DNA of 64,000 bases, taken from positions 186,001 to 250,000 of the forward strand of contig JAEEIU010000038.1 in NCBI GenBank assembly GCA_016281495.1. Direction: 5' to 3'. Both the position numbers and the translations under genes were made by a program. The DNA is from Treponema sp. (GTDB lineage Bacteria; Spirochaetota; Spirochaetia; Treponematales; Treponemataceae). This document shows positions 1-7,543 of the stretch, piece by piece (position 1 is the stretch's first letter; the number at the start of each line of letters is the position of its first letter). The notes beneath the pieces are model-generated. The model did not search any database and had not been told where the DNA came from. It was given only the letters and a program-made list of their open reading frames with translations.

Positions 1-90
1 AATGACGGTGAACTGGTACCTCACCAGCGATGAATGGGTGAAGGGAGTTAGGGGGTGAGATAGGCTCCACAAAAAAATATTCTTGATTTA
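1..90. other. window edge, no gene assigned
   Basis: A short reading frame on the plus strand is open from the edge to a stop at 56-58 (about 18 codons, ending KGVRG). It could be the tail of a gene lying to the left, but nothing recognisable is left. The rest is AT-rich sequence following the stop of the minus-strand gene at 91. No clear terminator hairpin is visible. Confidence 0.3.
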
Positions 91-1899
91 TTAAAATGAT
101 TCTTTAAAAGCCGTATGAGAAGGATAATCTAGAACAATGTAGTAATCATCCTTGTATACCTCCTTTCCAGCTTTTACGGATGAATCTTCCATATTTATTG
201 AATACTGCTCGGTCGACAGCAAAAGAAATATGTGCTCATCATTTTTATAATCTCCATAATATCTTTCCGGTGTAAGCCATTTATCATATTTATACTCTTT
301 TGTAATAACATCACCACTTTTAAACAGATTTCCAACTTCAACTTTCCCATCGGTTAAATAAGTTATTACATTAGCATTCCAAAAAGTCGCATAACCAAAG
401 GTGTAATTGTTTTCCAAGTATTCGGACACAGCATGCATTCCCTTATTTTCATCTGTTGTAAACTGATGTTGAAGAGTTGCGAATGTAGAAGAAAGAATTA
501 CAACTGACAGTATGACTCCGACAGCATACCGTTTTAATCCAGATATTTTTTCATTATCCAGTAAAATAGCGGAACAAGGGAAAAACAGTAGTAGTATCGG
601 GTAATAATACCGGCTTATAAACTCAGTATGAAGATATACAAAGGTATTGAATAGGTAGCTGGAAATAAAATAAATCACCAAAATTTTCTGTCCGTTTGAT
701 AATTTATTTTTCAATGAATATATGATTAACATTATAAAAAGAATTATAAGTAAATAAACAAGAACATTTATTATTCCATTAGGTGTAAAGACTGCAATAT
801 GATCAATATAACCGAAAAACTCTAGAACTGAGTGTATAATATCACTTATTCTTACATCACCATACCCACAAAAAGATATGTCATTCCATTGTGAAAATGA
901 AAATAGCGGTTGAAGGATAACATTGTTGCATACATAACCAAAACCAGAGATAAACAAACCGAGAACACTATATTTTATTATTTGTGTATTCTTCCAGAAT
1001 GCGTTAAAATTGTTAATCATACAATTCTGATCTTTTTCAAGACATTTATCTATTATCATTATCAGTGCAAGTGGGAAAACAAAAATCATTATATATCTGA
1101 TTGAAGATAGTCCTGATAGGAAGGCCCAAATGTAAAAGAAGACAACAAGAAGCTTTTTGTGTTTCCTGTTAGTATCCGTAACAACTCTAATAAATGTTCC
1201 AATATAGATTAGATTAAAAACAACATGAGGAATATAGTATGTCCCCCATGAACCTACATACCAAGCCATTTCGGAAAATGGAAGCACTGCAAGCACACAT
1301 ATAAGATACTTAACCCAAAACCTTTTTATTCTTATCTGAGTCAAAACATAGTAAACAGCAAAAAAAAGAATAGCCATCGAAAAAAAGGTTGTAAACAATT
1401 TCGCTATGTTCCAATTATCAGTAAAAATGAAAACAGGAGCAGTTATTAGCTGTGTATTGAACAGCCTTATCTCTGTTGAATAATTCCATGTCCTTGGCCA
1501 AAAGCTTTTTTCTTTAACACATTCTTTTGCAAGTAATAATTCAGATGCCAGATCCGAATTAACATGCTGCTTTGTGGCTACGGCAGTGCAGTATAACACA
1601 CAAAAAAGAACACTCGCAAAAAAAACAGATATAATTACTATTTTAGATTTATCTGTAAATTTATGAAAGAAAAGTGCTGTTGCCACTATTGAGACAAAAG
1701 CAGGGATAAGAAAAAAAGATTCTATTGTATGAAGCCATTTATCCAAATCAAAAGATCGATGGAAAATTTTTTCCGACAAAAAGGCATAAGCCAAATCAAT
1801 AAAACTACGTGAAAAACATATTAGAATGGCTCCCACTATAATACACAAAAAAGAAAAGAACATGAAAACTAAACTTTGTTTTTTTGTAAAATAATTCAT
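91..1899 (-). CDS. polytopic membrane protein, probable GT-C-type glycosyltransferase
   Basis: A 602-residue protein with about ten or more hydrophobic segments and a soluble C-terminal tail of roughly 100 residues. The first external loop after the early membrane segments carries an acidic NSDLASE stretch (about residues 114-120), the kind of loop in which GT-C enzymes place their catalytic Asp/Glu. It is the last gene of a minus-strand run with a WecE-type aminotransferase, a GtrB/ArnC-like glycosyltransferase and two small flippase-like proteins. This suggests it moves a sugar from a polyprenyl phosphate carrier to a glycan or lipid outside the inner membrane, as ArnT does. A good AAGGAG ribosome site precedes the ATG. 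Sequence similarity to a named family is not evident, so the call rests on topology and neighbours. Confidence 0.55.
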   Translation of the reverse strand: MNYFTKKQSLVFMFFSFLCIIVGAILICFSRSFIDLAYAFLSEKIFHRSFDLDKWLHTIESFFLIPAFVSIVATALFFHKFTDKSKIVIISVFFASVLFCVLYCTAVATKQHVNSDLASELLLAKECVKEKSFWPRTWNYSTEIRLFNTQLITAPVFIFTDNWNIAKLFTTFFSMAILFFAVYYVLTQIRIKRFWVKYLICVLAVLPFSEMAWYVGSWGTYYIPHVVFNLIYIGTFIRVVTDTNRKHKKLLVVFFYIWAFLSGLSSIRYIMIFVFPLALIMIIDKCLEKDQNCMINNFNAFWKNTQIIKYSVLGLFISGFGYVCNNVILQPLFSFSQWNDISFCGYGDVRISDIIHSVLEFFGYIDHIAVFTPNGIINVLVYLLIILFIMLIIYSLKNKLSNGQKILVIYFISSYLFNTFVYLHTEFISRYYYPILLLFFPCSAILLDNEKISGLKRYAVGVILSVVILSSTFATLQHQFTTDENKGMHAVSEYLENNYTFGYATFWNANVITYLTDGKVEVGNLFKSGDVITKEYKYDKWLTPERYYGDYKNDEHIFLLLSTEQYSINMEDSSVKAGKEVYKDDYYIVLDYPSHTAFKESF

Positions 1900-1925
1900 A
1901 AACGCTCCTTACAATACTAACTTCT

Positions 1926-2267
1926 CTATATAACATAAATTATTATCCCAGCCAGGATAAGAACAATGGCAAGATACTGTTTCAAAGATATTTTTTCTTT
2001 AAATATAAATCTACTGAAAGCTATGACGAATATATAGCTTGATGTCTCTATGACCGGCACAAAGGAAACCGGAACATATCGAAGTGCAAGAAGATCAATA
2101 AGAACCGCACAGAAAAAAAGGAAATATGCAAAAACAACTTTTACGTTAAGATATTCTCGAATCCATGAGCCATGTTTTTCCAAAGCAGATTTTTTTAAGA
2201 GGATCTGTGAAACTGCTGAAATAAAAACGGAGAATATCAGGAGAAAAATATACTTAATGTCGCTCAT
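1926..2267 (-). CDS. small EamA/SMR-family membrane protein (ArnE/ArnF-like flippase subunit)
   Basis: About 113 residues with four hydrophobic helices. The C-terminal part (VPVIETSSYIFVIAFSRFIF, then KEKISLKQYLAIVLILAGI) is typical of half-length EamA/SMR proteins. I place the start at the ATG at 2267 rather than the TTG two codons earlier, because a GGGGA ribosome site lies six bases upstream of it. It overlaps the preceding small EamA gene by 14 bases, so the two are translated together and probably act as a heterodimer. In the Arn system such a pair flips undecaprenyl-phosphate-linked aminoarabinose across the inner membrane. The carried sugar here is unknown, although the upstream aminotransferase suggests an amino sugar. 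Confidence 0.7.
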   Translation of the reverse strand: MSDIKYIFLLIFSVFISAVSQILLKKSALEKHGSWIREYLNVKVVFAYFLFFCAVLIDLLALRYVPVSFVPVIETSSYIFVIAFSRFIFKEKISLKQYLAIVLILAGIIIYVI

Positions 2268-2622
2268 CTTCAATCCCCATTTTTGCTGTAGACAGTAAAA
2301 TGATACCTGCTATTATTACTCCGGCTCCGAGTATTTTTTTCAAAGTGATTTCTTCCTTAAAAAACAGAAAGCTCCAAAGCATGCCCCATACAATAGTTGC
2401 GGCTTTATTCGCAGTTGCAAAAGACAGTGGGATCACTTTCAGAACCTGTTGCCATAAAATAGCATATACAAAAAGAATTGCAATAAGAACACAATAAAAC
2501 AGACAAAAGTGAAATGAGAGGAAATCATATTTTGCAGCTATTTTCCCTGTCACTGTATAGAAACTATACAGAAGGAAAGCTATGTGCATAATAATATAAG
2601 CTAAAATATTAGTCTTTTTCAT
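2254..2622 (-). CDS. small EamA/SMR-family membrane protein, partner of the next gene
   Basis: 122 residues, four hydrophobic segments, with the family-typical stretch SFATANKAATIVWGMLWSFLFFKEE followed by a final helix. It overlaps both neighbours by 14 bases: the glycosyltransferase end at 2609 and the second small EamA start at 2267. The tandem of two diverged four-helix proteins between a polyprenyl-phosphate glycosyltransferase and a GT-C-like enzyme matches ArnE/ArnF in layout. Likely role: one half of an inner-membrane flippase for a lipid-linked sugar. A multidrug (EmrE-type) role is possible from the fold alone but is less likely in this operon. Confidence 0.7.
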   Translation of the reverse strand: MKKTNILAYIIMHIAFLLYSFYTVTGKIAAKYDFLSFHFCLFYCVLIAILFVYAILWQQVLKVIPLSFATANKAATIVWGMLWSFLFFKEEITLKKILGAGVIIAGIILLSTAKMGIEDERH

Positions 2623-3547
2623 CTTGTTCTTTAGCGTTTACGGTTTCCTTTATGATGAATTTTGGCACGTTATTCACAGTTAGATAGACCTGCCCCAAAT
2701 AGCGGCCAATAATACCAAGGCTCAGAAGTATTCCGCCTCCCAAGATAAGAATCAAAACCACAATTGTAGTCCAACCAGTGACATCAGCTTTACCAACAAA
2801 ATACTCAACCAAATAATAAACAGCCAGAATCACTCCAGCAACAGCAGAAATCAAACCTATATGAAAAGTGATGTAAAGTGGCGCAGTAGAAAAGCCAAAA
2901 AGCATCCTCATGAAAACCTTTATTGATTTTGCAAGGTTATAGTTACTCTTTCCCATTTCCCTTTTATGATGTTCTACAGGGATCTGAGTGATATTTCGTG
3001 TTACCTGGAAGATCAATCCGTCTATATAGGGGAAAAGATTGTTGAATTTAATCATTTCCTGAACGACACCCCGGCAGATAATCTTGAACGGACTCAGGTA
3101 AACCTCTTTTGGTTTTTGGAGGGCTATCTCACTTATTTTCCCATTGAACCAACTGCCGATATTTTTCCAAAGCTTCTGTTTTTTGGAATCAAAATCAGCG
3201 TATACGACATCAAATCCCTTCTGCGCTTCCTCATAAAGTTTTGGAATGTCATAAGGCGAATGCTGCAAGTCATCATCCATGATAACAATCCATTCACCCC
3301 TTGCATAATTCAGGCCGGTTAGGATTGCCGAATCCTGGCCTCCGTTTTTGCGCAGATTTATCCCCACCAGGTTATGGCTCTTTTCCGCCTCTTTTTTTAT
3401 CTCATCCCAGCTGGAATCCTTGGAGCAGTCATTGACCATAATCTGCTCATAATCAAAATCCTTTAAAGCATCAGCAATCTGTCTTGAAAGCTCGGCTACA
3501 CATTCATGGCTGTTATATACTGGAATTACAATGGAAATCTCAGGCAT
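2609..3547 (-). CDS. polyprenyl-phosphate glycosyltransferase, GT2 (GtrB/ArnC/DPM1-like)
   Basis: A 312-residue GT2 protein. It opens with ISIVIPVYNSHECV, carries the DxD-type DDDLQH motif near residue 96, and ends with two membrane helices and a cytoplasmic tail, the layout of GtrB, ArnC and bacterial dolichyl-phosphate-mannose synthase homologues. These enzymes load a sugar from a nucleotide donor onto undecaprenyl phosphate on the cytoplasmic face. The start is set at the ATG at 3547. An upstream start at 3580 would overlap wecE by 31 bases, while GGAG lies at a normal distance before 3547. Its neighbours suggest that the sugar made by the WecE-like enzyme is the substrate. Confidence 0.85.
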   Translation of the reverse strand: MPEISIVIPVYNSHECVAELSRQIADALKDFDYEQIMVNDCSKDSSWDEIKKEAEKSHNLVGINLRKNGGQDSAILTGLNYARGEWIVIMDDDLQHSPYDIPKLYEEAQKGFDVVYADFDSKKQKLWKNIGSWFNGKISEIALQKPKEVYLSPFKIICRGVVQEMIKFNNLFPYIDGLIFQVTRNITQIPVEHHKREMGKSNYNLAKSIKVFMRMLFGFSTAPLYITFHIGLISAVAGVILAVYYLVEYFVGKADVTGWTTIVVLILILGGGILLSLGIIGRYLGQVYLTVNNVPKFIIKETVNAKEQDEKD

Positions 3548-3549
3548 GA

Positions 3550-4683
3550 TTAGCACTTCTCCAAAAAGAGTTTTGTACACTCAATAACCTTATCCAGATC
3601 ATTGGAATCCATATTGTAATAAAGAGGCAGCCTTACAAGCCGTTCGCTTTCTTTTGTCGTGAACTCATCCTCTCCTTCAAAACGACCATATTTTATTCCA
3701 GCTGGAGCCGAATGCAGTGGAATATAATGGAATACAGTCAGTATGTCATTTTCTTTCATGAAACTGATAAAATCTGTTCTTTCCTTTATTGATTGAAATT
3801 TAAGATAGAACATATGAGCATTATGCACGCAACCTGCCGGTACAGTTGGAAGTTCGACGATTTTTCCGTCATACGGCTTAAACTCCTCATTATATTTGTT
3901 CCAAATATCAATTCTATTCCTTTGAATTTCCTCAGCTTTTTCCAGCTGAGCCCAAAGATAAGCCGCATTCATGTCGCTTGGAAGATAGCTTGAACCATAG
4001 TCCCGCCACGTATACTTGTCTACCTGTCCACGGATGAATCTACTGCGGTCCGTGCCCTTTTCACGGATAATCTCAGCCCGTTCAAAATCATCATTTCCAG
4101 TATTGATGATTATGGCTCCCCCCTCTCCCATGGAAAAATTCTTTGTCTCATGGAAGGAAAGGCATCCGTAATCTCCGATTGTACCGAGGGGTCTTCCCTT
4201 GTATGTTGAGCAGATTGCCTGTGCCGCATCCTCTACAACTTTTAAATTGTGCCGTCTTGCAATATCCATGATTGCATCCATCTCACATGCCACTCCAGCA
4301 TAGTGAACCGCACAGATTGCTTTTGTTTTGCCCGTAATAGCATGCTCGATTTTTTTCTCATCTATATTCATCGTATCCGGCCTGATGTCCACGAATACGA
4401 TTTTTGCCCCGCGCTGAACGAATGCATCCGCTGTTGAACAAAAAGTATAGCTAGGCATAATCACTTCGTCGCCAGCCTGTATGTCACATAGCAGGGCTGC
4501 CATTTCCAAAGCTGTTGTTCCGCTTGTCGTGAGCAAAACACGGCTTCCCCCAAGCTGTTTTTCGAGCCATCCATGACATTTCTTTGTAAAAGCCCCGTCT
4601 CCGCAAATTTTATGTGCGGAAATCGCTTCCTGAATGTATTTTATCTCATTGCCTGTTACTGGCGGTATGTTGAAGTATATCAT
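3550..4683 (-). CDS. wecE: dTDP-4-amino-4,6-dideoxygalactose transaminase-like (WecE/RffA)
   Basis: A 377-residue DegT/DnrJ/EryC1 aminotransferase. The N-terminus MIYFNIPPVTGNE and the pattern SGTTALEMAALL, DEVIMPSYTF and VVEDAAQAI follow the WecE group closely. The PLP-binding lysine is Lys181 in SFHETKNFS. WecE converts dTDP-4-keto-6-deoxyglucose to dTDP-4-amino-4,6-dideoxygalactose with glutamate. No RmlB-type 4,6-dehydratase is in the window, although RmlA is encoded at 35749. It is the first gene of the minus operon running to 91. No ribosome site precedes the ATG, and the -10 box ends only nine bases upstream, so the mRNA may be leaderless. Confidence 0.85.
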   Translation of the reverse strand: MIYFNIPPVTGNEIKYIQEAISAHKICGDGAFTKKCHGWLEKQLGGSRVLLTTSGTTALEMAALLCDIQAGDEVIMPSYTFCSTADAFVQRGAKIVFVDIRPDTMNIDEKKIEHAITGKTKAICAVHYAGVACEMDAIMDIARRHNLKVVEDAAQAICSTYKGRPLGTIGDYGCLSFHETKNFSMGEGGAIIINTGNDDFERAEIIREKGTDRSRFIRGQVDKYTWRDYGSSYLPSDMNAAYLWAQLEKAEEIQRNRIDIWNKYNEEFKPYDGKIVELPTVPAGCVHNAHMFYLKFQSIKERTDFISFMKENDILTVFHYIPLHSAPAGIKYGRFEGEDEFTTKESERLVRLPLYYNMDSNDLDKVIECTKLFLEKC

Positions 4684-4692
4684 AGTAAATAT

Positions 4693-4721
4693 AGTATATT
4701 GATTTTTTTAGTTTTTTTCAA
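4693..4721 (-). promoter_or_regulatory. sigma70-type promoter of wecE operon, near-leaderless
   Basis: On the minus strand TTGAAA (4721-4716), 17 bases, then TATACT (4698-4693). Only nine bases separate the -10 box from the wecE ATG at 4683, so transcription should begin at or just before the start codon. Confidence 0.65.
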
Positions 4722-4848
4722 TCTTGCCTTTGTTCTTTATCCCGATAATAATCAGGTTTACCGGCAATTCATGCATAATCATTATGCAATAAAAAAGTAT
4801 CAATATTGACACTTTTTTTTAATTTATGGTTAATTTATTAACTTTTAA

Positions 4849-4878
4849 TTGACTTTTTTGTCTATTTATTGATATATT
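4849..4878 (+). promoter_or_regulatory. sigma70-type promoter of the XRE regulator gene
   Basis: TTGACT (4849-4854), an 18-base spacer, and TATATT (4873-4878), followed by an AAAGAGG ribosome site (4885-4891) and the ATG at 4899. The promoter is divergent from that of wecE. Confidence 0.6.
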
Positions 4879-4898
4879 ATTGTTAAAGAGGTTAATAT

Positions 4899-5489
4899 AT
4901 GGACAATTTGGAGTTCGGAAAGACACTGAAAAAAATACTCTTGGAGCGTAACATGACGCAGAAAGATCTGGCAGAGGCAGTTGGGATGGATCCGGTAACG
5001 CTTAACCGTTATATAAAAAACGACAGAAAGATTCCCCTGCCAGCGTTAAAAAAAATAGCTAGGCAACTCGATCTTGAACCGGAGAAACTTTTTGGAACCA
5101 AGGATCCTGATTTCATTACTTGGCATTACGGTCTTCTGGGGGGAGCTCAGATAGACATTGAAAGGGGAATTGCACAGGCAATTGAACAAGGGCGAGATAA
5201 ATCTTTTATATTCCCAATCCTAAGGAAATATTATACCAGGGAAGAAATTCAAGACCTCTTGGATAGCTATGGAGAAGATGCTGATTACGATGAGAAGAAT
5301 GAAAACGAAGGAGTAGTTAATTATACTCTCAAGGATTTGACAGAAAGACTGAACAGGCTTTCAGAGAGCATCAAGGCCTCAAAGACTCCACCGGAAAGCC
5401 TTTTTGAAGGAGCTTCTACTACAGAGAAATTACAGTTAATGGACTCATATTTTAACTATATTAATAACGATAAAAATGAAAAATCCTGA
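4899..5489 (+). CDS. XRE-family helix-turn-helix regulator
   Basis: 196 residues. Residues 8-62 form a classic Cro/CI-type helix-turn-helix: KTLKKILLERNMTQKDLAEA, then VGMDPVTLNRYIKNDRKIPL. The rest is charged with no recognised sensor domain. The region around residues 75-115 (WHYGLLGGAQIDIERGIAQA) may be an oligomerisation or ligand part. It probably binds DNA as a dimer. The gene is divergent from the wecE operon and upstream of an HU-like gene, so it may control either. It is not followed by any phage genes. A strong promoter and ribosome site precede it. Its target sites cannot be named from the sequence alone. Confidence 0.85.
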   Translation: MDNLEFGKTLKKILLERNMTQKDLAEAVGMDPVTLNRYIKNDRKIPLPALKKIARQLDLEPEKLFGTKDPDFITWHYGLLGGAQIDIERGIAQAIEQGRDKSFIFPILRKYYTREEIQDLLDSYGEDADYDEKNENEGVVNYTLKDLTERLNRLSESIKASKTPPESLFEGASTTEKLQLMDSYFNYINNDKNEKS

Positions 5490-5530
5490 CGCTGCCACAC
5501 CGGGTAAACGTCAGGAAGTCCTGTCAGGAC
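5485..5530 (+). repeat. overlapping inverted repeats between regulator and HU-like gene
   Basis: CCTGACG (5485-5491) pairs with CGTCAGG (5509-5515). Right after it, GTCCTG (5518-5523) and CAGGAC (5525-5530) form a 13-base near-perfect palindrome. The CAGG/CCTG units are shared between the arms, so alternative pairings are possible. There is no T-run, so this is not a terminator. It could be an operator or an RNA element ahead of the HU-like gene. Confidence 0.45.
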
Positions 5531-5569
5531 TTATATAAAACTGTGGCAAATGCCAGGAGGAAAAAAAGA

Positions 5570-5941
5570 ATGAAATATAAAGTCATTCAAAGGGAGAACC
5601 CTCTCGACAGAACTGAAAAACTCTATTACCCTGCCCCTGTTTTTGGGGAAAGGGTGTCAGAGGATGAACTTACAGAAGAAATATCTTTTGCAAGCTCTGT
5701 AAACCAGTCTGATGTCAGGGCCGTATTGACAAATCTTTTGGAACTTCTTCCGCGTCATCTGATGAGGGGCGACAGCGTAAATCTTGAAAAATTCGGGATA
5801 TTCCGCTTGAGCTTTGAGTCAACTGGTAGCACGGAAGAAAAGAACGTATCCGCCCAGAACATAACCCGTCCCAAGATTTTGTTCCGTCCGTCCACCAAAC
5901 TTAAGGATAAAATCGCAAGGACAAGTTTTGTTCACCAGTAA
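5570..5941 (+). CDS. HU/IHF-family DNA-binding protein (HU-HIG-like)
   Basis: 123 residues from the ATG at 5570, chosen over the GTG at 5543 because CCAGGAGG (5553-5560) sits nine bases before it. The protein resembles the variant HU-like (HIG) group common in Bacteroidetes and spirochaetes: an N-terminal helical part (DELTEEISFASSVNQSDVRA, then VLTNLLELLPRHLMRGDSVN), a sheet containing LEKFGIFRLSF, and RPSTKLKDKI near the end where DNA-contacting arms lie. It is expected to bend or coat DNA. It lies 80 bases after the XRE regulator gene, possibly co-transcribed, and ends at a strong hairpin terminator. Confidence 0.8.
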   Translation: MKYKVIQRENPLDRTEKLYYPAPVFGERVSEDELTEEISFASSVNQSDVRAVLTNLLELLPRHLMRGDSVNLEKFGIFRLSFESTGSTEEKNVSAQNITRPKILFRPSTKLKDKIARTSFVHQ

Positions 5942-5964
5942 GCGGAAGGTGTAAGGACCTGCAT

Positions 5965-6053
5965 GGCTCACAGCATTGAGCCTCCCAGCCTCATGCACTT
6001 GAGTTTCTATTATACCAGATGGAGCAAAAAGTGCAAGTGGCTGGCTTTTTTTT
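5965..6053 (+). terminator. hairpin pair with T-run, terminator after the HU-like gene
   Basis: A first perfect hairpin GGCTCA/TGAGCC (5965-5982, six-base loop) is followed by a long interrupted stem: CCAGCC (5985-5990) with GGCTGG (6039-6044), and TGCACTT (5994-6000) with AAGTGCA (6029-6035). A run of T (6046-6053) follows directly. This fits an intrinsic terminator for the regulator/HU transcription unit, although the 28-base loop is unusually large. Confidence 0.65.
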
Positions 6054-6070
6054 CTTTGGATAATGATGTT

Positions 6071-6126
6071 TATGTAAAGGAAAAAGCTTAATATCCTTTG
6101 GCTATTGCATGTTTCTCCTTTACATA
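6071..6126. repeat. 11-bp perfect inverted repeat with 34-bp spacer
   Basis: TATGTAAAGGA (6071-6081) is repeated inverted as TCCTTTACATA (6116-6126). An inner TCCTTT (6094-6099) can compete for the same AAAGGA, giving two mutually exclusive hairpins. No gene or T-run is attached. It could be a binding site, a small RNA fold or a relic element end. Confidence 0.45.
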
Positions 6127-6240
6127 TTTTGAATTATGCAAAGGTTGATTGGATTTATGGTAAGGTTTTTCCGTTTTAAAACTTCCATTTTGAATCAAAG
6201 CCCAAAATCCGCTCGCACTGGACGTTTTTTATCCAATCCT

Positions 6241-6278
6241 TGTCCAGTAATTATCTTTTAAAAGATAATTACTGGACA
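6241..6278. promoter_or_regulatory. 38-bp perfect palindrome, likely operator of the DUF4143 ATPase gene
   Basis: Positions 6241-6259 are the exact reverse complement of 6260-6278, with ends TGTCCAGTAATTATC and GATAATTACTGGACA. The outer unit GTCCAGT/ACTGGAC occurs four times in under 100 bases: 6217-6223 (inverted), 6242-6248, 6271-6277 (inverted) and 6303-6309. The last copy touches the -10 box of the downstream promoter. The arrangement suggests a repressor or self-regulatory site. No T-run follows, so it is not a terminator. Confidence 0.6.
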
Positions 6279-6285
6279 AATCCAC

Positions 6286-6314
6286 TTTACAAAAGCTATT
6301 TTGTCCAGTATAAT
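6286..6314 (+). promoter_or_regulatory. promoter of the DUF4143 ATPase gene, leaderless
   Basis: TTTACA (6286-6291), 17 bases, TATAAT (6309-6314). The ATG at 6322 lies seven bases after the -10 box and has no ribosome site, so the transcript probably starts at the start codon. The promoter sits directly after the 38-bp palindrome, and its -10 box overlaps the fourth GTCCAGT copy. Confidence 0.65.
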
Positions 6315-6321
6315 TAAATAT

Positions 6322-7491
6322 ATGATACAAAGGCAATTATCAGACCGATTGTTCAAACTTTTGGAAATTTATCCAATCGTTACAATAATTGGTCCCAGAC
6401 AATCTGGCAAAACAACACTTGCAAGAATGTCTCTAAAAAAATGGAATTATGTCTCTTTAGAAGATCCCGAAATTCGTGAATTTTGCAGTTCCGACTGTAA
6501 AGGCTTTTTAAAGACATATCCTGAGTACACAATCATTGACGAAGCGCAAAGGGTGCCAGCCCTTTTTTCGTATTTGCAGACTCATGTGGATCTTGCAGGC
6601 AAAAACGGCATGTATGTGCTTACAGGCTCACAGAACTTAAACATGATGGAATCAATTTCACAATCATTGGCAGGAAGAACTTCAATCCTAAAACTATTCC
6701 CCTTCTCTTATGAAGAGCAGAAAAAAGCTAAGATTCTTCCAGAAACGATTGAGGATCAAATCTTCACAGGCGGATACCCGCGCATATTTGACTCGCACAT
6801 TCCTCCAGAACAATTCTACAAAGATTACATAAACCTATATGTTGAACGTGACGTCAGACAGCTTAAAAACATAGGAAATTTGGAAACTTTTGCGCGCTTT
6901 GTAAGACTGTGCGCTGGGCGCATTGGTCAGCTTTTAAATATTCAAAATCTTGCGGATGACTGCGGAATCGGGGCGACGACGGCAAAAACTTGGCTTTCAC
7001 TATTGGAAACCAGCTTTATAATTTACTTTTTGACTCCAGATTATAGGAATTATACAAAACGCCTTGTAAAAAGCCCAAAACTGTTCTTTACAGACACAGG
7101 ATTAGTCTGTTCTCTTTTGGAAATACGAAATTCAAGACAATTACAATCACATTATTTACGAGGAAATCTTTTTGAAAATCTTGCCGTCAACAGGTTTAGG
7201 GCGAAAGCCTTTAATCAAGGACTCGAACCAAACCTTTCATTTTGGCGGGACAAAAATGGAATAGAAATCGACTTGATAGAAAACAAAACAAAAGATAATG
7301 GAGAAGAATGTCCCATAGCATGGGAAATAAAAGCGGGATCCACATATTCCCCTGATTATTTTAAGAATCTAAGGCATTGGGCGGAATTGTCAAAGTCACC
7401 AGCACAAAACTGCAACGTCATATACACGGGCGATCAAATGATAAAGACTCAATTTGGAAATGTCATGCCATGGAAGGACGATATCGATTGA
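6322..7491 (+). CDS. AAA_14/DUF4143-type ATPase
   Basis: 389 residues from the ATG at 6322. The N-terminal ATPase has a Walker A GPRQSGKTT (about residues 25-33), a Walker B-like YTIIDEAQR (about 70-78) and a sensor-like VLTGSQNL. The C-terminal DUF4143 part follows (LNIQNLADDCGIGATTAKTW winged-helix-like, then LFFTDTGLVCSLL and a nuclease-like FWRDKNGIEIDLIE...WEIKAG). This is the common pattern of these proteins, which are abundant in gut bacteria and whose role is unknown. The terminal D-(E/D)-x-K pattern resembles PD-(D/E)xK folds. The gene stands alone, between an HU-like gene and a convergent UDP-glucose dehydrogenase. Confidence 0.85.
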   Translation: MIQRQLSDRLFKLLEIYPIVTIIGPRQSGKTTLARMSLKKWNYVSLEDPEIREFCSSDCKGFLKTYPEYTIIDEAQRVPALFSYLQTHVDLAGKNGMYVLTGSQNLNMMESISQSLAGRTSILKLFPFSYEEQKKAKILPETIEDQIFTGGYPRIFDSHIPPEQFYKDYINLYVERDVRQLKNIGNLETFARFVRLCAGRIGQLLNIQNLADDCGIGATTAKTWLSLLETSFIIYFLTPDYRNYTKRLVKSPKLFFTDTGLVCSLLEIRNSRQLQSHYLRGNLFENLAVNRFRAKAFNQGLEPNLSFWRDKNGIEIDLIENKTKDNGEECPIAWEIKAGSTYSPDYFKNLRHWAELSKSPAQNCNVIYTGDQMIKTQFGNVMPWKDDID

Positions 7492-7543
7492 TTTTTTTTA
7501 GCAGTTAAAAATTCACATAAGAATAAAACTGCCCTATTTCTTA

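Noticed and set aside
4899-5941. Regulator plus HU-like gene as a phage or plasmid remnant
   Set aside because: No integrase, attachment repeat, replication or structural gene lies nearby; the neighbours are chromosomal glycan genes.
7492-7543. Shared terminator between the convergent ATPase and ugd genes
   Set aside because: GCAGTT and AACTGC can pair across about 20 bases, but the stem is short and lacks a proper T-run on either strand; support is too weak.
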